From Pseudomonadota bacterium (lineage in GTDB: Bacteria; Pseudomonadota; Gammaproteobacteria; JAKAQQ01): a stretch of DNA of 46,299 bases. The stretch is taken from NCBI GenBank assembly GCA_021785265.1, contig JAJYFY010000005.1, positions 1 to 46,299 of the forward strand, in the 5' to 3' direction. The notes below the pieces were generated by a model, which saw nothing but the letters and a program-made list of their open reading frames with translations, had not been told where the DNA came from and searched no databases. This document shows, one piece after another, positions 1-7,928 of the stretch (within the stretch, counting starts at the first letter, position 1; each line of letters opens with the position of its first letter). The translations under genes were made by a program, and so were the position numbers.

Positions 1-99
1 TGGGAGTCCTCTGCATGCCCGAAATACGGAAATGCGAGCTGCCTGGCAAGGGCTACCCGGGTGAGGGGGTGAAGGAAGCCGGTGGCAAAGCGCTCGCCC
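1..99. repeat. 99-bp direct repeat, left copy
   Basis: Positions 1-99 are identical, base for base as read, to 3675-3773; identity stops at 100/3774. The repeat may extend further left because the window begins inside it. The reading frame of the truncated ppiD gene becomes recognisable exactly where the repeat ends, so the repeat probably marks a recombination or insertion junction. I do not recognise it as a named insertion sequence, and no convincing protein is encoded in it. Confidence 0.9.
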
Positions 100-1291
100 T
101 CGAAAACGGACTGCCCTGCTCACCCTGTATGCGGAACGAGAATCCCGCTACACAAAGCCTCCCCAGTGGAAGGTATCCATGATCCTGATCCGCTCCGCTA
201 CGACCCCGGTGGCCCGGAAAGCGGCCCGACAGCGGGCCCGGACGATCCTCGCGGCGCTTGACCACGGTGCGCATTTCGCGGCTCTGGCCCGACAAGACTC
301 GGAGGATCCGGCGACGGCGGCGAAGGGCGGGGCACTGGGCTGGATCACCGCCAAGGAAGTCCCCGCCTCGATGGCGCGCGCATTCGGCCACATGAAAGTG
401 GGTGCCGTGCGTGGGCCGCTGGCCACGCCATTCGGTTACGAGATCGTCAAGCTGCGCGGTCTCCGGGCCGGCCAACGCCTGTCATTCAAAGCCGCCCGAA
501 AACAGCTCATCCAGCGTTACCGGACGCAGGCGGAAATCCGCTTGTACCACCATCTCGTCCACGAGATGGGCAATCTGGCCTTCGAGGAGGATAACTCCCT
601 GTCGCCGGTGAGCCGGACTCTCGGTCTCCCGATTCGGGAGATGACCGGCATCACGCCGGCCGGGGGCAAGGGGTTGGCCGCCCTGCCCGCGGTGATCCAC
701 GCCATTTTCAAACCGAGCGTGCTCCAGGGTGGCTTGAACAGTGACCCGGTTCGCCTGCCCGGAAACCGGGCCCTGGTATTACGAGTCGTCCGGCGGAGTC
801 CGGCACGTCCGAAACGCCTCTCTCAAGTCCGCCCGATCCTCGTCCGGCAGCTCGTGGCGCAAGCTGCGCGCACGGCCGCCCGACGGGCTGCCCAAGCGGC
901 GGCGGGGCTCCTTTCGCGCGAGCCGACCTTGACGCATGTGGCCGGAGAGCCGGTCCACGGTCCCATCCGGCTGGTCCGGAACTCTCCACCCCCCGCCGGT
1001 TTCCCAGCGGCACTGGCTCCCTCCGTGTTCCGACTGTCTAATCCCGCGGCCGGGCTGTGGACGGTTCACGTTCTTTCCCTGGGCGGAGGGGATGTGGCTG
1101 TGGTTGCGGCTGGCCACGTGCGAATCCCCGGCCGGAATCATCTGGAGGGTCAGGGCCTCGGGTCGTGGACGAAAAGCCAGGAAGACGCGGAATCCGGTTT
1201 CGAGATGCAGCTTTTCCTGAACGAGCTCGAACGGGTTGGGCACGTCCGCATCAACTCCAAGGAACTCCAGGCGAGCCAGAGCGCGCTCTGA
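100..1291 (+). pseudogene. ppiD: PpiD-like periplasmic folding chaperone/PPIase, 5'-truncated
   Basis: PpiD is an inner-membrane-anchored periplasmic folding factor with a parvulin (rotamase) domain. The open frame runs without a stop from about position 100. Its first residues (LLTLYAERESRY, then PPQWKVSMILI) match the sequence that normally leads into a parvulin domain. The parvulin core follows, including KGGALGWI and the downstream VKLRG strand, and then the PpiD-type C-terminal region. The N-terminal signal anchor and SurA-like part are absent: the 99-bp repeat lies where they should be. An ATG at 179 could start a 370-residue cytosolic fragment, but without its anchor that would not work as PpiD. 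In Pseudomonas ppiD lies next to fabI, and fabI is the next core gene here (on the opposite strand), so this is probably the broken local ppiD. I am fairly sure of the family and less sure of the exact member. Confidence 0.72.
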
Positions 1292-1530
1292 ACCCCGCGG
1301 GCTGGCGCCACCCCCAGTCTCCGATGGGTGAGCCCGTCTTCCGCTATGGGGCGGTGTTGAATGATCAGTAATTGATTCTCTGAGGCCGTAACCCGGCAGG
1401 TCTCTACTACATTGGGGCGATCGCTGGCGCTTTGAGTGCTCCGTTGTCGGTGAGGCACGGTGGAGGCTGGGCGGTGAGGTGTAGACCGAGGCGTGGACAG
1501 CCCCCTTCCAGTGATTGGATCCTCCGTTGC

Positions 1531-1558
1531 TTGACAAATCTTGGGGGGGGGGTAAGGT
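1531..1558 (+). promoter_or_regulatory. Putative sigma70 promoter of CxxC/TonB-like module copy 1
   Basis: A perfect TTGACA (1531-1536) is followed 16 bp later by TAAGGT (1553-1558), with a G-run in the spacer. The second module copy has the same arrangement: TTGACAGATCT, G-rich spacer, TATGGT. The start codon lies about 75 bp downstream. The rest of the 341-bp gap (1292-1632) shows nothing else I recognise. Confidence 0.5.
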
Positions 1559-1632
1559 CGGGGGAAGGCCTCGAGGCGGGTGCCTCAGGCCATGAGCATA
1601 AGCATGTCATTGGATCCAACAGGAGGAAAGAC

Positions 1633-2521
1633 ATGAAAAAGCACATGATTCTCTACTCTCTGATCCCCATCCTTGGCCTGGCCCTCGCGGCCGCACCGGT
1701 TCAGGCCGCGCCGCGTAATCTGGTCATGGCCGAGTGCACCAGCTGCACCACGGTGGCTGCTTTTCAGGATTACGCGCAGAGCGACATTCCGTCCGGTGCC
1801 TACTATGTGAACAGTGCCGGCACGCCCCATGTGGAAGCTCTGTTCAACGTCTACATACAATCCCCAAAGCGACATGGCCGCCTTCATTGGGCTGAGCGGC
1901 GTATGCCTCTCGACGGCCGATGGCGCGCCTTGCAGTTGGAACTATGAATGGAGTGATCCCGGTTCGATCTCCGAGATGCAGCAGGACTATGAGGAAGTCT
2001 TTCCACCCTTGGGGGTCGAGATCCCCTCGAGTGTGGCCAGCACGTTCACGGGGTCGGCCCAGGCGCCGGCGATCGAGTCTTGGCTGGCCAGTGAAACCCA
2101 ATCCGATCCTCCGTCGGTGGGAACCGTGGTCTTGGGGGTTTTCCCGGACGGCTCCGATGCGGAGTATATTGTGGTGGGGTCGAGTCCATTGAGCTATGGC
2201 TTCGTATCGGAGAGCGGACATGCGTCGGACGGGGTGCCGATCGATGATGGAGGCGATACGGTCGCAGTTCCGACCTTCAACTCCCTGGGCGCTTCCTCCT
2301 ATGATTTCTCGCCTCCTCCGATCTCTTCCTCGTACATCAAACCTCTGCTCATCCTGGATGAGCCGCATCCCATTGGTGTTGCAGTTTGTTCAAACACCTG
2401 TGAACAGGGGGCGGCTGACGCCTTGCAGAACACACTCAACGGGATCATCGAAAGTATTATTTTCAACAACTTTTTGTGCGACACGGATCCGGAGGCCGCA
2501 CTTTCCTGTGGGGGGGGTTGA
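1633..2521 (+). pseudogene. Secreted CxxC protein of the duplicated module, frameshifted (copy 1)
   Basis: I do not recognise the family. Translation from ATG 1633, behind a strong RBS (AGGAGG at 1621), gives a signal peptide of about 26 residues (MKKHMILYSLIP, ending VQAA), then the motif AECTSCTT (Cys35, Cys38) and IPSGAYYV. The frame then runs out to a stop at 1947. Homology to the intact paralogue at 42391-43251 continues in the +1 frame from about 1857 (NPQSDMAAF, STADGAPC, IPSSVASTFTG, VFPDGSDAEY, SESGHA) and ends at TGA 2519-2521. A one-base insertion near 1851-1860 explains this, so it is either a pseudogene or a sequencing error. A G8 run at 2510-2517 may hide a second shift: skipping one base would extend the protein to 2609 and overlap the next gene. 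The known biology supports only an exported protein with possible disulfides. Confidence 0.75.
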
Positions 2522-2587
2522 TGGGGTCGAAGGGCAGGCGACGGTGCTGCCGGGGACGGTCCCGGGAGTGGGGGAGATCGTGTCGGA

Positions 2588-3592
2588 ATGGGGATACTCC
2601 GCGGCCTGACTGAACCGGGGAGAGGATCCCGTTTCCGTGCCCGGATGGTGTGCATGCTGGGGGCTCTATTGGCGGAAGGGATTCTCTTGGCCTTGACGGG
2701 TCTCTGGCTGGGAGGATTGTCCCCCTTCCGAGCACGGATATCTTCTCATCACCACCGGACGAGTCCGGTCCAGTGGCTGGCCCATCCCGCCCCGCCGCTT
2801 CCGGCCGTCGTGCGGCATCTGCAGGAGCCGGTCTTTCGTCCGCCACAGCTTCCCCCGCTGCCTCGGGTGGCCCGGCCAGCGTTCGGGCTTCTGGTCCAGG
2901 TCAGATCTCTCCCCCGCTCCCAACTGCGTGCCCGGATCCAGAATCTCACATTGTCGGCATTTGGGGCGGGAGACGGGAGCCGGACTCCGGGGCTCTGGGT
3001 CGACGTGCCGATTCCCGGTGCTGGCGGACTGCCCGCTACGGGATTGTCCGTTGTCCAGACCCGGTATGATTGCGGCGTGGCAGAAACCACGATAACCGGC
3101 CTGAGCTGGATGGAAGGCCGGGTCAACCGGGCGGGACGGGTGGTCTCGGCCAGGTACTTGCTACGTCCCCCGCTACCCGGGGGAGCGATGGATGATGTTA
3201 AGCGGTGGTGGTCCCGGATAAAGCGTCGCCATCTGCGCTCGCTACGCCGCTGGCGTTTTGCGCCGCTCGTGCTCGACGGGCATCCCACCGGTTTCCGTAT
3301 TATCCTGGTAGAACATGTGGTCTATTGGCGCGATCTCCCGGTCACGCGAATCTATCAGGGACGCAGCCGGCGGTACATGCCGTGTATACCGATAAATTCT
3401 GCATCGGATATGGTGTTTACCGGCCGGATGCCGCGCTGGGTGCTCTATCCCCTCAACGGCCACCGTCCCTTGGCCGTGCTTCTGGCCTACGGGGACCGGC
3501 CCGTGCCGGGCATTGCCCAGGCCACAGCCGATGTGCTCCGGCAGGTGGAAAAGGGTACGGCCCTGGAGAAAACTCCCGGAATCTCTCGTTGA
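2588..3592 (+). CDS. TonB-like periplasmic-spanning protein (copy 1)
   Basis: This 334-residue protein has a short N-terminal tail, one membrane segment (about 20-44, ALLAEGILLALTGLWLGG), a proline-rich stretch (about 58-95, with PAPPLP and PPQLPPLP) and a C-terminal domain. The C-terminal half carries TonB_C-like signatures: EGRVNRAGRVVSARYLL and, further on, LRRWRFAPLVLDGHPTGF. It then has a family-specific tail, RWVLYPLNGHRPLAVLLAYG. It is clearly homologous to 41466-42488. TonB transmits proton-motive force from ExbBD to outer-membrane receptors, but no exbB, exbD or receptor gene lies in this window, so that role is inference. It directly follows the CxxC protein gene and would overlap it if the G8 tract at 2510 were read one base shorter. 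A start at ATG 2645 is also possible. Confidence 0.7.
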   Translation: MGILRGLTEPGRGSRFRARMVCMLGALLAEGILLALTGLWLGGLSPFRARISSHHHRTSPVQWLAHPAPPLPAVVRHLQEPVFRPPQLPPLPRVARPAFGLLVQVRSLPRSQLRARIQNLTLSAFGAGDGSRTPGLWVDVPIPGAGGLPATGLSVVQTRYDCGVAETTITGLSWMEGRVNRAGRVVSARYLLRPPLPGGAMDDVKRWWSRIKRRHLRSLRRWRFAPLVLDGHPTGFRIILVEHVVYWRDLPVTRIYQGRSRRYMPCIPINSASDMVFTGRMPRWVLYPLNGHRPLAVLLAYGDRPVPGIAQATADVLRQVEKGTALEKTPGISR

Positions 3593-3674
3593 GGGACACC
3601 GCCCCACTCTTGGGAGAAGGTAGCCTGTCCACTTCCGTTTTTGGATGCGCTCGGCAGGGCGCACCCTTTTGAGG

Positions 3675-3773
3675 TGGGAGTCCTCTGCATGCCCGAAATA
3701 CGGAAATGCGAGCTGCCTGGCAAGGGCTACCCGGGTGAGGGGGTGAAGGAAGCCGGTGGCAAAGCGCTCGCCC
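3675..3773. repeat. 99-bp direct repeat, right copy
   Basis: Identical to 1-99 in the same orientation. Together the two copies bracket a segment of about 3.6 kb holding the ppiD fragment and module copy 1. The sequence just upstream (3593-3674) is non-coding and may belong to the same repeat, since the left copy is cut by the window edge. Confidence 0.9.
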
Positions 3774-4259
3774 GACGAACCGGAAGCGGGTGGAGGCGGC
3801 ACGGCGGGACGAGCGGGCAAAAAGAGGCGACGTCCGGGATATGTACGGAACGTGGTGAGGTTGATCCGACGCGCATAAGCGTGAGCGGCGTCCGTCTAGG
3901 GAGTTGTCATTTTTTAAGCGGCCTTTTTATCCTGCCGCTGCGGGTTCAAATCGACCGCGCCGACGGGTGTCCAGTTGTGTGTACGGCCCTGGCCCGCGTC
4001 CCGGATATCTCGCCTTCGCCGCTTCATAGAGGGCATGACGTTTCGCTAGGGCGCATGATCCTCACCCCGGTAACGCTGGGCCGGAATGACGACGCGAACC
4101 GAAGAGGCGAGAGTTCCCGAAAGGACAGGCGAGGCGCCGAAGATGGGCCAGTAGTCCGCGAGGCGTCGCCTCGCAGCTGAGGCTCGCACGGCGTCATCCG
4201 GGCGAACGAAATCGGAGGATCATCTGATGGAGCGGGGGGTTGAACACCGCGACTTGGGG
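3774..4259. other. Gene-poor gap with small hairpins, no recognised gene
   Basis: No open frame here resembles a known protein. Around 3912-3935 there is a short inverted repeat (AGCGGC, then GCCGCT after an 11-base loop). A tRNA-like GGGTTCAAATC lies near 3945, but its flanks do not pair as a T-arm. At 4125-4185 there are GC-rich repeated blocks (GGCGAGGCGCC and GCGAGGCGTCGCCTCGC) that could fold. Since fabI ends at 4260 on the other strand, this lies 3' of fabI. I see no clear terminator. Confidence 0.4.
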
Positions 4260-5063
4260 TTAGGACTCCCCTTCGGCCAAAGGCGGCATGCCGACAATGT
4301 GGTAGCCGCAATCGACGTAGAGCACGGTTCCGGTAATGCCACTGGCCAAATCCGAACACAGGAAGGCCCCCGCGTTGCCCACCTCCTCGAGACTGACATT
4401 GCGCTTGAGGGGTGCGCGGGACTGGACCTCGGCCAGCATCTTGCGGAATCCGGAAACCCCGCTGGCCGCGAGCGTCTTGACCGGTCCGGGTGAGAGGGCG
4501 TTCACGCGGTGTCCCTCCCGTCCGAGATCCAGGGCCATGAAGCGTACATTCGCCTCGAGACTCGCCTTGGCGGGACCCATGACGTTGTAGTTCGGAATGG
4601 CCTGGACCGCGCCCAGGTAGCTCAGGGTGAGGAGCGCCCCGGCATGTCCCTTGAGCAGGGGACGCGCCCGCTTGGCCAAGGCGGCAAAACTGTAGGCGCT
4701 GATGTCGTGGGCGATCCGGAAACTATCGCGGTCGACGCTGTCCAGATAACTGCCCTCCAGGGCCTGGCGCGGGGCATAGGCCACGGCATGGACCAGGATG
4801 TCGAATCCGTCCCAAGCCGCTTCGAGCTTGGAGAACAGGGCATCGATGGCTCCGTCATCGGCCACATCACAGGGGAAGACGCGGTTCGAACCGACCCGCT
4901 CCGCCAGTTCTCGAACCCGCTCCCCGAGCCGCTCTCCCTGGTAGGAGAAGGCCAGCTCAGCCCCCTCGCGGTGCATGGACCGGGCGATGCCCCACGCCAG
5001 GGAGCGCTCGCTCGCCACCCCCACGATGAGCGCGCGCTTGCCGTTCAGGAATCCGCCGCTCAT
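4260..5063 (-). CDS. fabI: Enoyl-[acyl-carrier-protein] reductase (NADH)
   Basis: FabI catalyses the last step of each fatty-acid elongation cycle, reducing trans-2-enoyl-ACP with NADH in the cytosol. The 267 residues match the usual length of about 262. The N-terminal dinucleotide-binding loop is [13 protein letters not shown] (15-27). The catalytic set is Tyr149 (in TLSYLG), Tyr159 and Lys166 (YNVMGPAK), spaced as in E. coli Y146/Y156/K163. The C-terminal NAD-side motif [18 protein letters not shown] is intact. It is the last gene of a minus-strand run with gloB and mltD, 15 bp after mltD ends, so it is probably co-transcribed with them. An intact FabI is the classical triclosan/isoniazid-type target; nothing suggests an unusual variant. 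Confidence 0.97.
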   Translation of the reverse strand: MSGGFLNGKRALIVGVASERSLAWGIARSMHREGAELAFSYQGERLGERVRELAERVGSNRVFPCDVADDGAIDALFSKLEAAWDGFDILVHAVAYAPRQALEGSYLDSVDRDSFRIAHDISAYSFAALAKRARPLLKGHAGALLTLSYLGAVQAIPNYNVMGPAKASLEANVRFMALDLGREGHRVNALSPGPVKTLAASGVSGFRKMLAEVQSRAPLKRNVSLEEVGNAGAFLCSDLASGITGTVLYVDCGYHIVGMPPLAEGES

Positions 5064-5078
5064 TCCGCTCCGGCGAGG

Positions 5079-7076
5079 TTAGCCGCCACTCCCGGCGGGC
5101 TGTTGGACATAGACCGTGAGTTGCTCACCCGGATAGATGAACTGGCCGGGAGAGACGTGGTTCCAACTGCTGAGCTCCGCGGTCGTGACATTGAAGTGTG
5201 CGGAAATCTGGGACAGGGAATCGCCGGGCCGCACGGTATAGGTGACGCGTCGTAGCAGGGCGTCGCCCGTCTGGGCCACCGGAGCCGGGCTTGCATTGGA
5301 TTCAAGAACGAGGCGTTGCCCCGGGTGCAGGAAGCCACCCGGTGCCAGGTGGTTCCATCGGGCCAGGGAGGCGACCGGGACGTTATAGCGCTCCGCGATC
5401 GTCCACAGTGAATCCCCGGGCGCAACCGTGTAGGTCACGGCACGGCTCACGATCCCCGACGTCGGGGCCGGCGGCACCGTCCCGCCGAGCCGGAGGCGTT
5501 CTCCGGGCTGCAGGATGGAAGCTGAGGACAGATGGTTCCAGCGGGCGATTGCGGCCATCGGGACACCGAAGCGGTTGGCGATCGTCCACAGTGAATCCCC
5601 GGGCGCAACCGTGTAGTAGCCCCCGGCCGGGACTGCGGCGGGATCGGATGCCACAGCGCCGGGAAGCTCCAGGTGCTCGCCGGGCCGGATCCATCCTGCG
5701 GGATTGAGGTGGTTCCAGCGCGCGAGGTTCGTGACCGAGACGTGGTATCGCTGGGCGATCGTCCAGAGCGAATCGCCCGGCTGGACCGTATATTCGCTTC
5801 CGCTCGTGGGGATCATGGCCACGGACGTCGGCTGTCCAGTCGGTGCGCCGAAGGGGACGTACTGGGAAAGATGGTTCATCGAGGAAGGGACGAGGATGCG
5901 CCGTCCCGCCACGATCACGTTGGAGTCGAGTTGGTTCTTGACACGTAACTGGTGGATGGTCGTTCCGAACTGTAGGGCGAGTCCGGACAGGGTGTTGCCG
6001 GGTTCCACCCGGTACGGGACCCAGGCCACGAGCTGCCGGGTGCCGAGCCGATGCAGGCCGGCCAGGAAACGGGCCAGGCGATCCTGCGGCACGAGCAGCC
6101 GGTTGGGTCCCATGGGATCCGTGGCCCAGCGATTGAAGCCCGGGTTGAGCAGGTAGAGCTTGTGCAGGCTCATGCCGAGCAGGCGGGCCGCGAGGCCCAG
6201 GTCGATCTGCCCCTTGAGCTTGACCACGCTGAGGTAGGGGAGGTCGGGGATTTTGGGCAGTTTCACGCCATAGCGGTGAGGATGCGCGATGATGTCCCGG
6301 ACCGCGAGCAGTTGAGGGACGTAGGCCTCGGTGGCGTTGGGCAGATTGAGGTTCCAGAAGTGGGTGGGCCGTCCCAGCCGCTGGTTCTCCTGGATGGCAT
6401 ATTCGACCGTGCCCGCCCCCGAATTGTAGGCGGCGAGTGCCAATAGCCAGCTGCCGAACTGGGCATGCAGATCGGAGAGGTCATCCAGAGCCGAACGGGT
6501 CGATTCCACGAGATCCCGCCTGCCATCGAACCACCAATTGATACGGATACCGAAATGTCGGGCCGTGCTCGGGATGAACTGCCAGAGGCCCACGGCTTGG
6601 GCCCCCGAATCCGCATAGGGGTCGTAGGCGCTCTCGATGAACGGCAAAAGCGCGATATCGGTCGGCATGTGCCGTTTCTGAATGGCTTTCACGATGTAGT
6701 AGAGGTAGGGTTTCGCGCGGGTTGCGGTCCGTTCCATGTAGCCCGGATGATGGGCGTACCAGTTGAGCTCGGCACGGACCCGCTCATTCATGAGATCCGG
6801 TAAGCGGAAACCGCTGCGGATGACCTGCCAGAGGTTCCGGATCCCCGGGCGCGGCTTGAAGACCAGATCTTTCCAGTGAACGAGGGGGGGGCCTGAGGGA
6901 TAGTCGGGTGGCTTGGGGCCTCCCGGCGGTAGTCCCGAAAGACTTTGGGAGACCGGGGCGGTGAGCCGGTGGACCACCGGCGGGTGGCTTTGGGAGGAGG
7001 AGAGGCCGGGGACGAGGGCGCATCCGTCGAGAGCCAGGCCCAAGGCCGCAAGGATCAGGATGAGGCGGCGTTTCAT
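5079..7076 (-). CDS. mltD: Membrane-bound lytic murein transglycosylase D with five LysM repeats
   Basis: MltD cleaves the glycan strand of peptidoglycan to form 1,6-anhydromuramic ends. The 665-residue protein begins with a lipoprotein signal (lipobox ending LDGC, Cys19). A lytic transglycosylase domain follows, with the catalytic Glu in LLPFIESAYDPYA and the fold signature SGAQAVGLWQFIPSTARHFG. The C-terminal half has five LysM peptidoglycan-binding repeats, starting at YRVEPGNTL, YTVQPGDSL, YTVAPGDSL (twice) and YTVRPGDSL. E. coli MltD has about 450 residues and fewer LysM modules, so this one is enlarged at the C-terminus. The ATG overlaps the gloB stop codon by 4 bp, which indicates translational coupling. 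Confidence 0.95.
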   Translation of the reverse strand: MKRRLILILAALGLALDGCALVPGLSSSQSHPPVVHRLTAPVSQSLSGLPPGGPKPPDYPSGPPLVHWKDLVFKPRPGIRNLWQVIRSGFRLPDLMNERVRAELNWYAHHPGYMERTATRAKPYLYYIVKAIQKRHMPTDIALLPFIESAYDPYADSGAQAVGLWQFIPSTARHFGIRINWWFDGRRDLVESTRSALDDLSDLHAQFGSWLLALAAYNSGAGTVEYAIQENQRLGRPTHFWNLNLPNATEAYVPQLLAVRDIIAHPHRYGVKLPKIPDLPYLSVVKLKGQIDLGLAARLLGMSLHKLYLLNPGFNRWATDPMGPNRLLVPQDRLARFLAGLHRLGTRQLVAWVPYRVEPGNTLSGLALQFGTTIHQLRVKNQLDSNVIVAGRRILVPSSMNHLSQYVPFGAPTGQPTSVAMIPTSGSEYTVQPGDSLWTIAQRYHVSVTNLARWNHLNPAGWIRPGEHLELPGAVASDPAAVPAGGYYTVAPGDSLWTIANRFGVPMAAIARWNHLSSASILQPGERLRLGGTVPPAPTSGIVSRAVTYTVAPGDSLWTIAERYNVPVASLARWNHLAPGGFLHPGQRLVLESNASPAPVAQTGDALLRRVTYTVRPGDSLSQISAHFNVTTAELSSWNHVSPGQFIYPGEQLTVYVQQPAGSGG
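5395..5433. repeat. 39-bp exact repeat inside mltD, unit A
   Basis: This segment, encoding the start of a LysM module (TVAPGDSLWTIA on the minus strand), is identical to 5578-5616. The units are 183 bp apart, which is the spacing of adjacent LysM modules, so one module was recently duplicated or gene-converted. Confidence 0.85.
5578..5616. repeat. 39-bp exact repeat inside mltD, unit B
   Basis: Second identical unit; see 5395-5433. The other LysM modules of mltD differ at the nucleotide level. Confidence 0.85.
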
Positions 7077-7864
7077 GCCGGGAGCTGGTTCATGGTGAAG
7101 TTATCCTTCCATTTTCTCAGGATCGTGAAAACCGCGGACGGTCCATCGAGAACCCCTCCGGCATGACGCTCGGCCGCAGCGTGTACCGCCGCCTCGCGTG
7201 TCCTCAGGAAGGGATTGACGTCGTGTTCCCGTTGGATTGAGGTCGGCAGGGTCGGTTGCTGGTTCATTCGTGCGCTTGTGGCCAGGCTTGCATATTGTGC
7301 AATCAAGGCGTTATCCGGTTCAAGCCCCGCGGCAAAGGCGAGGTTGGCGAGGGTGTATTCGTGCCCCGGGTAGACCCGGGTGGCCCCCGGGAGGCGCCCC
7401 AAGCGCTCGACCGAATCGAAGAGTTGCCCGGCTTTGCCCTCGAAGAGGCGCCCGCAGCCGGCGCTGAAAAGGGTATCGCCCGGGAAGAGGAGGCCGCCTC
7501 CCCAGTAGGCCAAATGGTCGAGGGTATGGCCGGGAACAGCCAGTACCGCGAGTTCGAGTTCGGGCCAAAGCCTGATCGCATCGTCTTCTCCGACCCTCCG
7601 GAGGGGAAGGTGTGGAAGAAGCCCGTGGGGACCATAGACGGTTGGGGTCCGGCCAGCGCTCGAGGCTAGCAGTTCCTCGACGCCCCCGGTATGATCGCCA
7701 TGGTGGTGGGTCAGCAGAATGGCCTTGAGATGGTAATGACCGTGCTCGAGATGACGACGGACCGGTTCGGGCTCTCCCGGATCGACCACGACGGCTTCGC
7801 GGCCGTTGGCCATGAACCAGATATAGTTGTCCCGGAGCGCCGGGAGCGCCGTAACCTCGATCAT
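7073..7864 (-). CDS. gloB: Hydroxyacylglutathione hydrolase (glyoxalase II)
   Basis: GloB hydrolyses S-D-lactoylglutathione to D-lactate and glutathione, completing methylglyoxal detoxification. This 263-residue metallo-beta-lactamase-fold protein has the di-metal motif THHHGDH (52-58), a second ligand His in VPGHTLDH, the metal-bridging Asp in FPGDTLFSAGCGRLFEG, and the late His in YPGHEYT. The C-terminal HAGG glutathione-site region ends with the typical LRKWKDNF. It is first in the minus-strand run, followed by mltD with a 4-bp overlap. Upstream and divergent lies the methyltransferase/rnhA/dnaQ group, an arrangement conserved in E. coli (gloB, yafS, rnhA, dnaQ). Confidence 0.96.
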   Translation of the reverse strand: MIEVTALPALRDNYIWFMANGREAVVVDPGEPEPVRRHLEHGHYHLKAILLTHHHGDHTGGVEELLASSAGRTPTVYGPHGLLPHLPLRRVGEDDAIRLWPELELAVLAVPGHTLDHLAYWGGGLLFPGDTLFSAGCGRLFEGKAGQLFDSVERLGRLPGATRVYPGHEYTLANLAFAAGLEPDNALIAQYASLATSARMNQQPTLPTSIQREHDVNPFLRTREAAVHAAAERHAGGVLDGPSAVFTILRKWKDNFTMNQLPA

Positions 7865-7928
7865 GGGCCCGATCCTACCAGATCCAGATCAGTTTCCTCG
7901 GGTGGTGCCGACCGGCGGAGGAGGGTCG

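Noticed and set aside
3895-3985. tRNA-like segment with GGGTTCAAATC
   Set aside because: The bases flanking the would-be T-loop do not pair into a five-base stem, and no acceptor or anticodon arm can be drawn.
4080-4170. Riboswitch-like GCGCCGAAG and AAAGGACAG fragments
   Set aside because: The order of the fragments is wrong for a glycine aptamer and the region lies 3' of fabI, not ahead of a gene.
3641-4180. A 179-codon open frame across the right repeat and gap
   Set aside because: Its composition is that of random GC-rich sequence, it runs through the non-coding repeat, and it resembles no protein family.
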